Source: UBA993 sp964436815
Lineage (GTDB): Bacteria; Bacillota; Dethiobacteria; DTU022
Reading direction: 5' to 3'
NCBI GenBank assembly: GCA_964436815.1
Contig: CAYTER010000011.1
Coordinates: 1-50,953 of the forward strand
Length of the DNA stretch: 50,953 nt
Part shown: positions 16,182 to 24,675 of the stretch, in pieces
Numbering within the stretch: position 1 is the stretch's first letter
How the letters are laid out: the number at the start of each line of letters is the position of its first letter
Made by a program: the position numbers and the translations under genes
Notes under the pieces: generated by a model
What the model saw: only the letters and a program-made list of their open reading frames with translations
The model's database searches: none
What the model was told of the DNA's origin: nothing

Positions 16182-17225
16182 ATGGAAAATAAGGTGGCAA
16201 TCGTCTACCATCCGGATTACCTGATTCATACCCAGGGACAGCATCCGGAAAGAAAAGAAAGATTAGAGCATATTCTGGTCGCTCTGAAAGAAAATAATCT
16301 CTTAAGTGATGTCGAAATACATGAACCCGAACCAGCTTCAATTGATGACCTGACGCTGATCCATGATGCGGATTACATCGCAGCGGTTGAAGAAGCCTGC
16401 CTGGCAAGACGCAGCTATTTAGATATGGATACCTATATCGTACCTGAATCTTATCGCATCGCCCTGCTTTCAGCGGGTGGAGCCCTGGCCGGTTTAAGTA
16501 TGGTAATGAATAAGAAACCGCTTAAAGTGTTTGTCCTGAACCGGCCACCCGGTCATCACGCAGAGTTTGATAAGGCTATGGGGTTCTGCCTTTTTAATAA
16601 TGTGGCAATCGCCGCGGCTAAAGCAGTCAGCGAGTATGGTTTGCAGAGGATCGCTATAGTCGACTGGGATGTTCACCATGGTAACGGTACTCAGCATAGC
16701 TTTGAAAAAGATGAAAAAATCCTGTTTATCTCCATTCACCAGAGCCCGGCTTATCCGGGAAGTGGTGGCATTGATGAAACAGGTTCGGGCAGCGGTGAAG
16801 GTTATACAGTTAATTTACCGCTACCCGGAGGATGCGGTGATCCAGAATATGATCTTTGTTTTAAAGAGATCATTATGCCCATACTTGATCAGTATGAGCC
16901 GGAATTGATTATCGTCTCAGCAGGGCAGGACGCCTATCACCTAGATCCCCTGGCCGGAATGGCGCTTACTTATAACGGTTACTACAATATGGCCACGCAA
17001 CTGGCAGATGCTGCAGATCGTTGGGCAGAGGGCAAACTGCTGCTATGCCTGGAAGGAGGTTATCACCTTCAGGGTCAGGCTGGAGCAGTATTACAGGTGA
17101 TTAATGCCATTGGAAAATTCAATCTGCCAATAACAGAAAACAGTCCTTTATACGAGGTAGGCCAATCATTCCGGGTTCACTTGGATGAAATCATCAAGGT
17201 GCAAAGAAGATTTTGGCAGCTTTAG
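16182..17225 (+). CDS. Histone-deacetylase family protein (AcuC-like)
   Basis: This 347-residue zinc-dependent deacetylase-fold enzyme probably removes acetyl or other acyl groups from protein lysines or small molecules. Family motifs are RPPGHHA (H125, H126), DWDVHHGNG (zinc ligands D163 and H165), SAGQDAYHLDP (zinc ligand D250) and EGGYHL with the likely catalytic-pocket tyrosine. The length fits AcuC/HdaH rather than polyamine deacetylases with insertions. In Bacillus AcuC is tied to acetyl-CoA synthetase control, but no acuA or acs is nearby. Here it follows pyk and could be co-transcribed. It converges on the DUF1015 gene with a four-base overlap of the stops. Confidence 0.85.
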   Translation: MENKVAIVYHPDYLIHTQGQHPERKERLEHILVALKENNLLSDVEIHEPEPASIDDLTLIHDADYIAAVEEACLARRSYLDMDTYIVPESYRIALLSAGGALAGLSMVMNKKPLKVFVLNRPPGHHAEFDKAMGFCLFNNVAIAAAKAVSEYGLQRIAIVDWDVHHGNGTQHSFEKDEKILFISIHQSPAYPGSGGIDETGSGSGEGYTVNLPLPGGCGDPEYDLCFKEIIMPILDQYEPELIIVSAGQDAYHLDPLAGMALTYNGYYNMATQLADAADRWAEGKLLLCLEGGYHLQGQAGAVLQVINAIGKFNLPITENSPLYEVGQSFRVHLDEIIKVQRRFWQL

Positions 17226-18505
17226 TCCAGATCGAGGCTGCGCAGAATTAAACCGCTCGGTAATTTGGGATAGAAAAATGTAGTTTTCTGAGGCATAACT
17301 TTTCCGCTCAGCGCCCGCTCATAAACCAAGTCTACAGGGATAGTATCCAGGATAAAGGCAACACTGTCTGTCTTGCTGAAGGCGATAGCTTCATCGATGC
17401 TCTTAAGATCATGCGGGTAGCTGATCTTAAAATTAGCGGCGCTTTTTTCTTTTTCGACATATTCGCTAAAGGGTTTTAAAATCAAATTGTGCAGCAATTC
17501 TACCGGAAAGACTGTTTCAGGGATTAGATTACGCGGTTTTAGGAATGCAGCAAATTCTGCTGTTACGATGGCAAATCCTTTGTACTTGTTATTAAAAAAG
17601 GCGAGTTCCTTATTGAAATCACTTTCATTAACCCGGAAGTGATCATTAAAACGGACCAGTTCAAATTTATCCTGGCAGAACTCCATTAACTTCTCATAAG
17701 ATTTCAAGTCCAGGTTATTTAAGAGACGATGGGTTGGTAGCAGGAGCAATCCTGGTTCTTGCATGCTGATCAATACCGCCATAATGTAGTCAGCGCCGGA
17801 ATTTACTTCCTCATTAGTACTTAATAATGATTTATATTGAAGGGCAGTTTCATAACGGTGATGACCATCTGCGATTAGAACCGGCTGTGGCTTAAGGTAT
17901 TTGATAAGCTTATCCTGAAAATTTTTATCTTCAATTTTCCAGATACGATGAATTTGCCCCGATTCTTCATTGATCCGATAAAGCTCTTTATCTTTAGTCT
18001 CCTTTGCCAATAATGCAGGAGCAATACCTTCAAGATCGGGAAATAAAGTGAAAATCGGGCTGGTATTGGTTCTGGTCGTTTCGAGCAGCTTTAAGCGGTC
18101 TGCCTTGGGTGCAGCCATGGTTAATTCATGCGGCAGGATAATTCTTTTGTCGTAGGGTTCGATTTTCAGAGCAGCGAATATTCCTCTTCGCTGAAAATCT
18201 GTGCCATGATGGGTAAAGGATTGCTCATAGAGGTAGAAAGACCTGCTGTCTTCAACGACAAGAGCCCCCTCTTCCACCCAGTCGGCCAGAGTTTTGGCAG
18301 CCCTGCTATATTGGTTTTCTGCTTCGTCATCGCCAGGCTTGGATTTGCCATATTCCAGGCGGATTATATTGTATTGACTCTGATTATGCAATCTTTCCTG
18401 GTCAGAGGGGCTTAAAACATCATAAGGAGGAGTTATCACCTGATCAAGAGAGCCAGTCAGGTCTTGTGCAAAGCGAAGTCCTTTGAAAGGTCTGATTTCT
18501 GCCAT
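17222..18505 (-). CDS. DUF1015 family protein (ParB/sulfiredoxin-like DGHHR motif)
   Basis: This 427-residue soluble protein has the DUF1015 landmarks VITPPYDVLSP (23-33), PHELTMAAPKADRL (125-138), TNTSPIF and DGHHRYETA (213-221). The DGHHR signature resembles the nucleotide-binding motif of ParB/Srx-fold free serine kinases (SerK, SbnI), so a small-molecule kinase role is plausible but unproven here. Family genes often sit near serine-biosynthesis genes, but none is visible. The ATG on the minus strand has AAAGGA about eleven bases upstream. It is divergent from rpsB across the assembly gap. Confidence 0.8.
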   Translation of the reverse strand: MAEIRPFKGLRFAQDLTGSLDQVITPPYDVLSPSDQERLHNQSQYNIIRLEYGKSKPGDDEAENQYSRAAKTLADWVEEGALVVEDSRSFYLYEQSFTHHGTDFQRRGIFAALKIEPYDKRIILPHELTMAAPKADRLKLLETTRTNTSPIFTLFPDLEGIAPALLAKETKDKELYRINEESGQIHRIWKIEDKNFQDKLIKYLKPQPVLIADGHHRYETALQYKSLLSTNEEVNSGADYIMAVLISMQEPGLLLLPTHRLLNNLDLKSYEKLMEFCQDKFELVRFNDHFRVNESDFNKELAFFNNKYKGFAIVTAEFAAFLKPRNLIPETVFPVELLHNLILKPFSEYVEKEKSAANFKISYPHDLKSIDEAIAFSKTDSVAFILDTIPVDLVYERALSGKVMPQKTTFFYPKLPSGLILRSLDLD

Positions 18506-18598
18506 CTTGTTAACGTCCTTTTATATAATGCGGAAAAATACTGCTGTAGACTAAAATGTAATTAGAATTCTATAGTAAGCAGATGGCCTTTGCAACTT

Positions 18599-18698
18599 NN
18601 NNNNNNNNNNNNNNNNNNNNNNNNNNNNNNNNNNNNNNNNNNNNNNNNNNNNNNNNNNNNNNNNNNNNNNNNNNNNNNNNNNNNNNNNNNNNNNNNNN
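18599..18698. other. Assembly gap of exactly 100 N
   Basis: The run is the conventional length for a scaffold gap of unknown size. The nine bases TTGCAACTT occur on both sides (18590-18598 and 18699-18707), suggesting that the two contigs overlap or meet at a short repeat. Confidence 0.97.
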
Positions 18699-18716
18699 TT
18701 GCAACTTCAACTTTAA

Positions 18717-18745
18717 TTGCCAGCAAAGTTTAACTGTGCTATACT
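18717..18745 (+). promoter_or_regulatory. Promoter for rpsB-tsf (TTGCCA-17-TATACT)
   Basis: Hexamers TTGCCA (18717-18722) and TATACT (18740-18745) are separated by 17 bases; each matches the sigma-A consensus at five of six positions. The expected start is about 18752, giving a leader of roughly 100 bases to rpsB. Confidence 0.75.
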
Positions 18746-18853
18746 ACCTCTGGTAATTTTAAATACTCACGCCTGCAGAGCCGGGTTCCGGTTGGCGATT
18801 TGCCTGGGATCGGCTGTGAAGCGGGCGGCGGTAAAAACAAAGGAGGAAGTATA

Positions 18854-19714
18854 TTGGCTAAGGTAAGTATGAAACAACTGCTTGAAGCGGGTGTTCATTT
18901 CGGACATCAAACCCGCCGCTGGAACCCGAAGATGAAGAGCTACATTTTTACCGAGCGTAATGGCATCTACATCATCGATCTCCAAAAAACCGTAAAATTG
19001 ATGGATACGGCTTATAATTTTATCCGTGATCTGGTTGCAGACGGGGGAAGTATTATTTTTGTCGGCACCAAGAAACAGGCCCAGGAATCGATACGTTTCG
19101 AAGCTGAACGCTGTGGTGCACATTACGTCAATCACCGCTGGCTCGGCGGTATGTTGACCAATTTCAACACGATCCGCCGCCGTATCGACCGGATGATCGC
19201 CCTTGATCGGATGGAAGAAGACGGCACCTTTGAAAGATTGTCTAAAAAAGAAGTCCTGAACCTGCGCAATGAGAAAGAAAAGCTGCTTAAATTCCTGCGT
19301 GGTATCCGCGAGATGAAGAAGATCCCTGACGCGATCTATGTTGTGGATCCGCGGAAAGAAAAAATTGCCGTAGCTGAAGCACGAAAGCTCGATATACCGG
19401 TTATTGCTATTGTCGATACAAATTGTGATCCCGATGAAATTGATTATCTGATTCCCGGAAACGACGATGCTATCAGGGCTGTTAAATTGATCACCTCGGT
19501 TATTGCCGAAGCAGTTCTGGAAGGAAAACAGATCAGTGAAGCTCCTGATACAGAAGAAGATGCAGTAGAAGTTAAAGAAACAGAGCCTGAAGAAATTGCA
19601 GCAGTTGAACCTGATGGATCTGATGATAATGAAAAAAGTATAACAACTGCAGATGCTTCGGAATCTGAAGAAGATGAGAATGACGATCAGGGCGAGGACA
19701 AAAGCGAAGAATAA
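18854..19714 (+). CDS. rpsB: 30S ribosomal protein S2
   Basis: This 286-residue ribosomal protein binds late in 30S assembly. The core includes LLEAGVHFGHQTRRWNPKM, FVGTKKQAQ, HRWLGGMLTNF and IPVIAIVDTNCDPD. About 55 C-terminal residues form a highly acidic, low-complexity tail that E. coli S2 (241 residues) lacks. The start is TTG 18854 because AGGAGG lies at 18841-18846, seven bases upstream; the open frame reaches further upstream but into the leader. The acidic tail resembles those seen in other clostridial S2 proteins and may affect assembly or S1-like contacts (inference). Confidence 0.96.
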   Translation: MAKVSMKQLLEAGVHFGHQTRRWNPKMKSYIFTERNGIYIIDLQKTVKLMDTAYNFIRDLVADGGSIIFVGTKKQAQESIRFEAERCGAHYVNHRWLGGMLTNFNTIRRRIDRMIALDRMEEDGTFERLSKKEVLNLRNEKEKLLKFLRGIREMKKIPDAIYVVDPRKEKIAVAEARKLDIPVIAIVDTNCDPDEIDYLIPGNDDAIRAVKLITSVIAEAVLEGKQISEAPDTEEDAVEVKETEPEEIAAVEPDGSDDNEKSITTADASESEEDENDDQGEDKSEE

Positions 19715-19736
19715 TCAACAGGAGAGTGTGAAATAG

Positions 19737-20357
19737 ATGCATATCGATGCAAAAATAGTAAAAGCACTGCGCGAAAAAACTGGCGCCGGCATGATGGATT
19801 GTAAAAAAGCGCTAATGGAAGCGGAAGGCAAAGAGGAAAAAGCGATTGATATTTTGCGAGAAAGAGGCCTGGCAGCAGCGGCAAAGCGGTCTGACAGAGC
19901 AGCCAACCAGGGGATTATTGACTCCTATATCCATATGGGCGGAAGAATCGGTGTTTTAGTGGAAGTTAACTGTGAAACAGATTTTGTAGCCCGAAATGAT
20001 GAATTCCGTGAATTCGTTCGCAACATCTGCCTGCAGGTTGCGGCAACAAATCCTGCCTATCTGAAGAAAGAGGATGTTCCCGAAAGCATCCTGGAAAAAG
20101 AGAGGCAAATTATAAAGGCCCAGGCCCTCAACGAAGGTAAACCGGAGAAAGTAATCGAGAAAATTGTTGAAGGACGCCTGGATAAGTATTTCCGCGAAAA
20201 CTGTCTGCTTGAACAGCAGTATGTCAAAGATGAAGATCAGACAATCGGCGGCCTGTTAACGGCGATGATTGCAAAAATTGGTGAAAACATAGTAATCAGG
20301 CGCTTTTCTCGCTTTGAAATCGGCGAAGGAATTGAAGAAGAACCGTCAACTTGTTAA
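19737..20357 (+). CDS. tsf: Elongation factor Ts, short form
   Basis: This 206-residue guanine nucleotide exchange factor for EF-Tu has the N-terminal UBA-like region with KTGAGMMDCKKAL and the core motif EVNCETDFVARNDEF. It is clearly shorter than the E. coli protein (283 residues) and close to the short Thermus-type form, with part of the C-terminal core duplicated region missing. It lies 22 bases after rpsB, and a strong terminator follows. Confidence 0.96.
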   Translation: MHIDAKIVKALREKTGAGMMDCKKALMEAEGKEEKAIDILRERGLAAAAKRSDRAANQGIIDSYIHMGGRIGVLVEVNCETDFVARNDEFREFVRNICLQVAATNPAYLKKEDVPESILEKERQIIKAQALNEGKPEKVIEKIVEGRLDKYFRENCLLEQQYVKDEDQTIGGLLTAMIAKIGENIVIRRFSRFEIGEGIEEEPSTC

Positions 20358-20371
20358 GCGCGGGGGCAATG

Positions 20372-20401
20372 AAAAGAACACTGCAAAGTGTTCTTTTTCT
20401 T
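20372..20401 (+). terminator. Intrinsic terminator after tsf
   Basis: A perfect 11-bp stem (AAAAGAACACT at 20372-20382, AGTGTTCTTTT at 20387-20397) with loop GCAA runs into a T-rich tract. It should end the rpsB-tsf transcript. Confidence 0.9.
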
Positions 20402-20488
20402 TACGGTTAAGATATGACGGTATTAATATTTTTAAGCCTTGAAGGTTGTTTTTTAGTTTCTGTCGAATAAAATTAAGGGAGGTGCAGT

Positions 20489-21208
20489 TTGGAAAAACCT
20501 GCCTACAAAAGAGTAGTGATCAAACTAAGCGGCGAAGCGATGGCCGGGGAACAGGGTTTTGGCATCGATCAGGAAGTGATCGAGAGTATTGCTTTGCAGA
20601 TTAAAGAAGTAACCCAATTCAAAGTGGAAATAGCAATTGTTGTTGGCGGAGGCAATATCTGGCGGGGAGCCCAGGCTGGCAGCAAAGGAATGGACCGGGC
20701 AACAGCCGATTATATGGGCATGCTGGCAACGGTGATTAACGCCCTGGCTCTTCAGGACGCTCTCGAGCGACATGGCGTTGACACGAGAGTCCAAACTGCT
20801 CTTGAGATGCAAAAAGTGGCTGAGCCTTACATTCGCAGGAGGGCGCTGCGTCATCTTGAGAAAGGCCGGGTTGTAATATTCGCCGGTGGAACGGGAAATC
20901 CTTATTTTTCAACTGATACAACTGCAGCATTGCGGGCAGCAGAAATCGAAGCGGAAGTTATTTTACTGGCTAAAGGCAAGGTGGACGCAGTTTACGATTC
21001 AGATCCCCTTACGAACCCCAATGCCAGAAAATTTAATGAGTTGAGCTACATCGAAGTTATCAATCAGGGCCTGGGAGTTATGGATTCGACAGCTGCTTCA
21101 CTTTGCATGGATAACAAAATAAGGTTAATCGTCTTTGGTTTGAACCTGGGTAATATTAAAAAAGTAATTATGGGAGAAAAGATCGGGACGATTATCAGGA
21201 GTGGGTGA
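20489..21208 (+). CDS. pyrH: UMP kinase
   Basis: This 239-residue hexameric kinase of the amino-acid-kinase fold makes UDP from UMP. Visible motifs are VVIKLSGEAMAGEQGFGI, IVVGGGNIWRG, the FAGGTGNPYFSTDTTAALRA region and AKGKVDAVYDSDP. The TTG start has GGGAGGTG upstream. It follows the tsf terminator, so it needs its own promoter; a weak candidate TTGTTT-16-TAAAAT (20446-20473) lies too close to the ribosome site to be convincing. The stop is three bases before frr. Confidence 0.96.
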   Translation: MEKPAYKRVVIKLSGEAMAGEQGFGIDQEVIESIALQIKEVTQFKVEIAIVVGGGNIWRGAQAGSKGMDRATADYMGMLATVINALALQDALERHGVDTRVQTALEMQKVAEPYIRRRALRHLEKGRVVIFAGGTGNPYFSTDTTAALRAAEIEAEVILLAKGKVDAVYDSDPLTNPNARKFNELSYIEVINQGLGVMDSTAASLCMDNKIRLIVFGLNLGNIKKVIMGEKIGTIIRSG

Positions 21209-21211
21209 TTT

Positions 21212-21769
21212 ATGTTAGAACTAATTTATAATGATGCCGAAGAACGAATGGACAAGGTAATCAGTGTATTCCAGCGAGAACTGGCAACACTGCGGGCCGG
21301 CAGGGCTACTCCGGCACTTCTGGATCGCATTGAAGTTGAATACTATGGGGCTGTCACCCCTCTTAACCAGTTAGCCGGGATCACAGCTCCTGAGTCGCGG
21401 TTATTGGTCATACAGCCCTGGGATAAACAGTCAATTGGTGATATCGAAAAGGCAATTCTTAAATCAGATTTGGGACTGACTCCAACAAATGATGGAAATG
21501 TAATTCGCCTTTCAATCCCTCAGTTGACCGAAGACAGAAGGAAAGAACTGGTGAAGTTTGTCCGCAAAAAGGCTGAAGAGAGTAAGGTTGGGATTCGCAA
21601 TATTCGAAGGGATTCCAACGAAGAAATAAAGAAGCTGGAGAAAACTGGCGAGATCTCGGAAGATGAGCGCCGCCGCTCACAAGATAAAATCCAGGAAATC
21701 ACAGATCAGAAAATCGTTGAAATCGACGATATCACGGCGCTGAAAGAGAAAGAGATGATGGAAGTATAG
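21212..21769 (+). CDS. frr: Ribosome recycling factor
   Basis: This 185-residue factor, with EF-G, splits post-termination ribosomes. The family motifs are LATLRAGRATPALLDRIEVEYYG, IQPWDKQSIGDIEKAI and a C-terminal helix-rich region RRDSNEEIKKLEK. Length is standard. Translation is probably coupled to pyrH, whose stop codon lies within GGTGATTT just upstream. Confidence 0.96.
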   Translation: MLELIYNDAEERMDKVISVFQRELATLRAGRATPALLDRIEVEYYGAVTPLNQLAGITAPESRLLVIQPWDKQSIGDIEKAILKSDLGLTPTNDGNVIRLSIPQLTEDRRKELVKFVRKKAEESKVGIRNIRRDSNEEIKKLEKTGEISEDERRRSQDKIQEITDQKIVEIDDITALKEKEMMEV

Positions 21770-21795
21770 CTGTCGGCGGTTCGGTCAGGGTCAGA

Positions 21796-21942
21796 TTGAT
21801 TGTTGACCGGGGGAGTTTGAGCCGGCGGGATTTAAACGACGTTCTTCAAAAAAGACCGTCATTTTATCAGGAATTGGCTCTCTCTTGGTATGCAGGAGGG
21901 AGCTTCTTATTAACACACTGGTGGTCGGCAGATGACTTCTAA
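21796..21942 (+). CDS. Possible small ORF (48 residues) between frr and uppS
   Basis: In the 162-base gap before uppS a frame is open from TTG 21796 to TAA 21940-21942, overlapping the uppS start by 11 bases. The product would have a charged N-terminal half (SLSRRDLNDVLQKRPSFYQ) and an aromatic C-terminus (LLTHWWSADDF). I recognise no family. No clear Shine-Dalgarno precedes the TTG. It may be a leader peptide or chance. Confidence 0.2.
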   Translation: MIVDRGSLSRRDLNDVLQKRPSFYQELALSWYAGGSFLLTHWWSADDF

Positions 21943-22675
21943 ACAGATCAGGCAGCAAAAGTTTGGAACGATTGAACTTCAGAGTATTCCAGCTCACATT
22001 GCCATCATTATGGATGGTAATGGCCGATGGGCAACAGAACGCGGTTTGCCGAGGCATGAAGGTCATAAGCAGGGTGTTGAGACTGTCCGTGAGACTGTCC
22101 GAAACTGCAATGAATTGGGCATAAAGGTCTTAACACTTTATGCCTTTTCCACTGAAAACTGGAAGCGTCCGGATTGGGAAGTCCGTTATTTAATGGGACT
22201 GCCTGAGCAGTATTTTGAGCGGGAATTGCCGGAGTTAATCCGAAATAATGTTCAGGTTCGAATGATTGGTGAACCTTCAAGATTACCGCGGCGGGTTTTA
22301 AAAGTGATTAGGGAAGGAACAGAAGCCACCAGTAATAATAATGGCATGGTTTTGAATTTTGCCCTGAATTACGGATCAAGAACAGAGATTTTAAGTGCTG
22401 TAAATCAACTGGTTGCTGAAGCAGCTGCAGGCAAAATTAAGCGTAAGATAACTGAAAAAAAACTGGCTTCATACCTTTATACCAAAGATTTGCCTGATCC
22501 TGATCTGCTGATTCGGACCAGCGGTGAAATGCGGATCAGCAATTTTTTATTGTGGCAGCTGGCATACAGCGAACTATACTTTACTGAAGTTTACTGGCCT
22601 GATTTTAATAAACAACATTTGCTGGAAGCTATTAATGAATACCAGCAGCGTAAAAGACGTTTTGGTCAAATCTGA
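21932..22675 (+). CDS. uppS: Undecaprenyl diphosphate synthase (cis-prenyltransferase)
   Basis: This 247-residue enzyme condenses IPP onto FPP to make undecaprenyl diphosphate, the cell-wall lipid carrier. The motifs are AIIMDGNGRWATERGLPRHEGH with catalytic Asp28, YAFSTENWKRP, and the C-terminal LLIRTSGEMRISNFLLWQ and FTEVYWPDF. ATG 21932 is the first start after an in-frame TAA. Its ribosome site is only GGTGG, and a strong AGGAGGG lies about 30 bases upstream with no start at the right distance. UppP (41016-41804) completes carrier recycling. Confidence 0.95.
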   Translation: MTSKQIRQQKFGTIELQSIPAHIAIIMDGNGRWATERGLPRHEGHKQGVETVRETVRNCNELGIKVLTLYAFSTENWKRPDWEVRYLMGLPEQYFERELPELIRNNVQVRMIGEPSRLPRRVLKVIREGTEATSNNNGMVLNFALNYGSRTEILSAVNQLVAEAAAGKIKRKITEKKLASYLYTKDLPDPDLLIRTSGEMRISNFLLWQLAYSELYFTEVYWPDFNKQHLLEAINEYQQRKRRFGQI

Positions 22676-22694
22676 ACAGCAGAAAGGTGATTAA

Positions 22695-23510
22695 ATGCTT
22701 TACCTGCGAGTAATATCAGCCCTAGTGGGTATTCCGGTGGTAATTGCAGCAGTCCATTTCGGTGGCATCTGGTATGCTCTTTTATTACTGATTGTCTGTA
22801 ATTTGGGAATTTACGAATACTGCAGTATCTATAAAAAACAGGATTACAAATTACCTTTGATGATTGGCATGCCGGGAGTCTCTTTATTTCTGATGGCCAT
22901 ATACTTTGAGCAAATCAGTTTGATCTATCCGCTGATAATTATTATTTTTGCCGTTCTCTATATGTATGCCCTTTTTAACATGGAGCGTTTCAGCATCGCA
23001 GAATCTGCCATCCTGCTGTGGGGTATTGTTTATCTTGGCGGCCTGACAGGTTATATGCTTCTACTAAGGATGCTTACGGAAGGAGCTCTATATACCTATA
23101 TCCTTCTTTTCAGCGTTTGGATCCATGATACCCTTGCTTATTTTATCGGGACTAAGTGGGGTGTTCGGAAGTTTGCACCGCTAATCAGCCCCAATAAGTC
23201 AGTTGAGGGTTCGATGGCCGGTATTTTAGGTCTGACAGCGATCGTCTTTTCAACTTCAATTCTTGCCCCTGATCTGTTACCGCTTGCTCCAATGCAGGCA
23301 ATTGCCCTTGGGTTGGGTATTGCTGTGTTTGCTCAACTTGGCGATCTGCTCGAATCAGCGCTGAAGCGGCAACTGAAAGTTAAAGATTCTGGAGGGTTGA
23401 TACCCGGGCACGGCGGAATCCTCGATCGTTTTGACAGCCTGCTCTTTACTGCGCCTTTCATCTACTATTTTTTCATGATCATTAATCTCTTAAAAGGTGT
23501 TCGATGGTAA
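22695..23510 (+). CDS. cdsA: Phosphatidate cytidylyltransferase (CDP-DAG synthase)
   Basis: This 271-residue polytopic membrane enzyme makes CDP-diacylglycerol from phosphatidic acid and CTP. The family signature is present near the C-terminus, S-A-L-K-R with KDSGGLIPGHGGILDRFDS. Around seven to eight hydrophobic segments are visible. AAAGGTGA precedes the ATG. It overlaps dxr by seven bases. Confidence 0.95.
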   Translation: MLYLRVISALVGIPVVIAAVHFGGIWYALLLLIVCNLGIYEYCSIYKKQDYKLPLMIGMPGVSLFLMAIYFEQISLIYPLIIIIFAVLYMYALFNMERFSIAESAILLWGIVYLGGLTGYMLLLRMLTEGALYTYILLFSVWIHDTLAYFIGTKWGVRKFAPLISPNKSVEGSMAGILGLTAIVFSTSILAPDLLPLAPMQAIALGLGIAVFAQLGDLLESALKRQLKVKDSGGLIPGHGGILDRFDSLLFTAPFIYYFFMIINLLKGVRW

Positions 23511-24673
23511 AAAAGATTGCCATATTAGGCTCAACAGGCTCGATCGGCACTCAGACCCTTGATGTGATTGATAGTCTTGGCTCTGATTACAGGGTAGTAG
23601 TCCTTTCGGCCGGCAGTAATTTTGAGTTGCTCAGCAGGCAGGTTGATAAATATAGGCCTGAATTAGCAGTAATTAATGATGAAAAGTATTTTGATCAATT
23701 AAAAGCAAAAGTTAATATTCCTGGCTGTGTCTTAGGGAAAGGCAGAGAAGGCCAGCTTCTTGCAGCCGGATGGCCTTCAGCAGATCTGATTGTCCTGGCA
23801 CTGGTCGGATTTAGCGGATTTGAACCGCTCATTACAGCTTTGAAGAATGAAAAGAAAGTTGCCCTGGCTAACAAGGAATCTCTGGTTATCGGCGGAGAAA
23901 TTCTCAATCGATCAGGAATGCTAAACCGTGAAAGAATCTATCCTGTTGACAGCGAGCATTCGGCAATTTGGCAGTCATGGACAGCCGGTAATCAGGAAGA
24001 AATCTCCTGCATCTATCTGACTGCCTCGGGGGGGCCGTTTTTCGGGATGGATCAGGGCAGTTTACGGCAGGTAAAGCCTGAAGATGCTTTAAAGCACCCC
24101 AACTGGAAAATGGGAGAGAAGATTACAGTCGATTCGGCAACACTGATGAATAAAGGCCTTGAAGTCATTGAGGCCAGGTGGCTTTTTGGATTGAAGCTGG
24201 ATCAGATCAAAGTCGTTATTCACCGGCAGAGCATCGTTCATTCGATGGTTGAATATGTTGATGGTTCAACTATCGCCCAACTAGGTTTACCAGATATGCG
24301 TACGCCTATTCAATATGCTTTAACTTATCCCGAACGTAAGCCCGGACCGGTAAAAAGTTATAAACCTTACAGAACATGTTTAACTTTTGAAGAACCGGAT
24401 TACGTTAATTTCCCGTGTTTGAAACTCGCCTATCGGGCGGCGGAAGCGGGGGGAACAATGCCTGCAGTTTTAAACGGAGCTAATGAAGTTGCAGTTGAAC
24501 ACTTTCTGAAAAACAGCCTGTGCTTTACTGCCATTCCAACCCTGATCGAAAAAGTTATGGATTTACATGATATTATTAAGGAGCCGGAAATTTCTGATGT
24601 ACTGGAAGCTGATCATTGGTCGCGTATCAAAGCGCAGGAAATATCGAAAGTGTTGCCGGAAAGGATGAATTAA
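23504..24673 (+). CDS. dxr: 1-deoxy-D-xylulose 5-phosphate reductoisomerase
   Basis: This 389-residue NADPH enzyme converts DXP to MEP in the non-mevalonate isoprenoid pathway. Motifs are the N-terminal GSTGSIGTQTLDVI (NADPH binding), ALANKESLVIGG, PVDSEHSAIWQ, TASGGPF and NWKMGEKITVDSATLMNKGLE, which include the metal and substrate ligands. The length is typical. AAAGGTG precedes the start. With ispG downstream it shows that the organism uses the MEP pathway. Confidence 0.96.
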   Translation: MVKKIAILGSTGSIGTQTLDVIDSLGSDYRVVVLSAGSNFELLSRQVDKYRPELAVINDEKYFDQLKAKVNIPGCVLGKGREGQLLAAGWPSADLIVLALVGFSGFEPLITALKNEKKVALANKESLVIGGEILNRSGMLNRERIYPVDSEHSAIWQSWTAGNQEEISCIYLTASGGPFFGMDQGSLRQVKPEDALKHPNWKMGEKITVDSATLMNKGLEVIEARWLFGLKLDQIKVVIHRQSIVHSMVEYVDGSTIAQLGLPDMRTPIQYALTYPERKPGPVKSYKPYRTCLTFEEPDYVNFPCLKLAYRAAEAGGTMPAVLNGANEVAVEHFLKNSLCFTAIPTLIEKVMDLHDIIKEPEISDVLEADHWSRIKAQEISKVLPERMN

Positions 24674-24675
24674 TA

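Larger units (their letters stand above)
18506..18853. other. Intergenic region DUF1015-rpsB containing an assembly gap and the rpsB leader
   Basis: The region runs between divergent genes. 18506-18598 is the upstream region of the DUF1015 gene (minus strand), with no convincing promoter. 18599-18698 is 100 N. 18699-18716 is unique sequence, followed by the rpsB promoter. From about 18752 to 18853 a GC-rich leader with small inverted repeats (such as CCGG-GTT-CCGG) precedes rpsB and could be an S2 autoregulatory leader. No coding sequence is evident. Confidence 0.6.

Noticed and set aside
20446..20473. TTGTTT-16-TAAAAT as the pyrH promoter
   Set aside because: The predicted transcript start would fall on the ribosome site, so I could not accept it with confidence.
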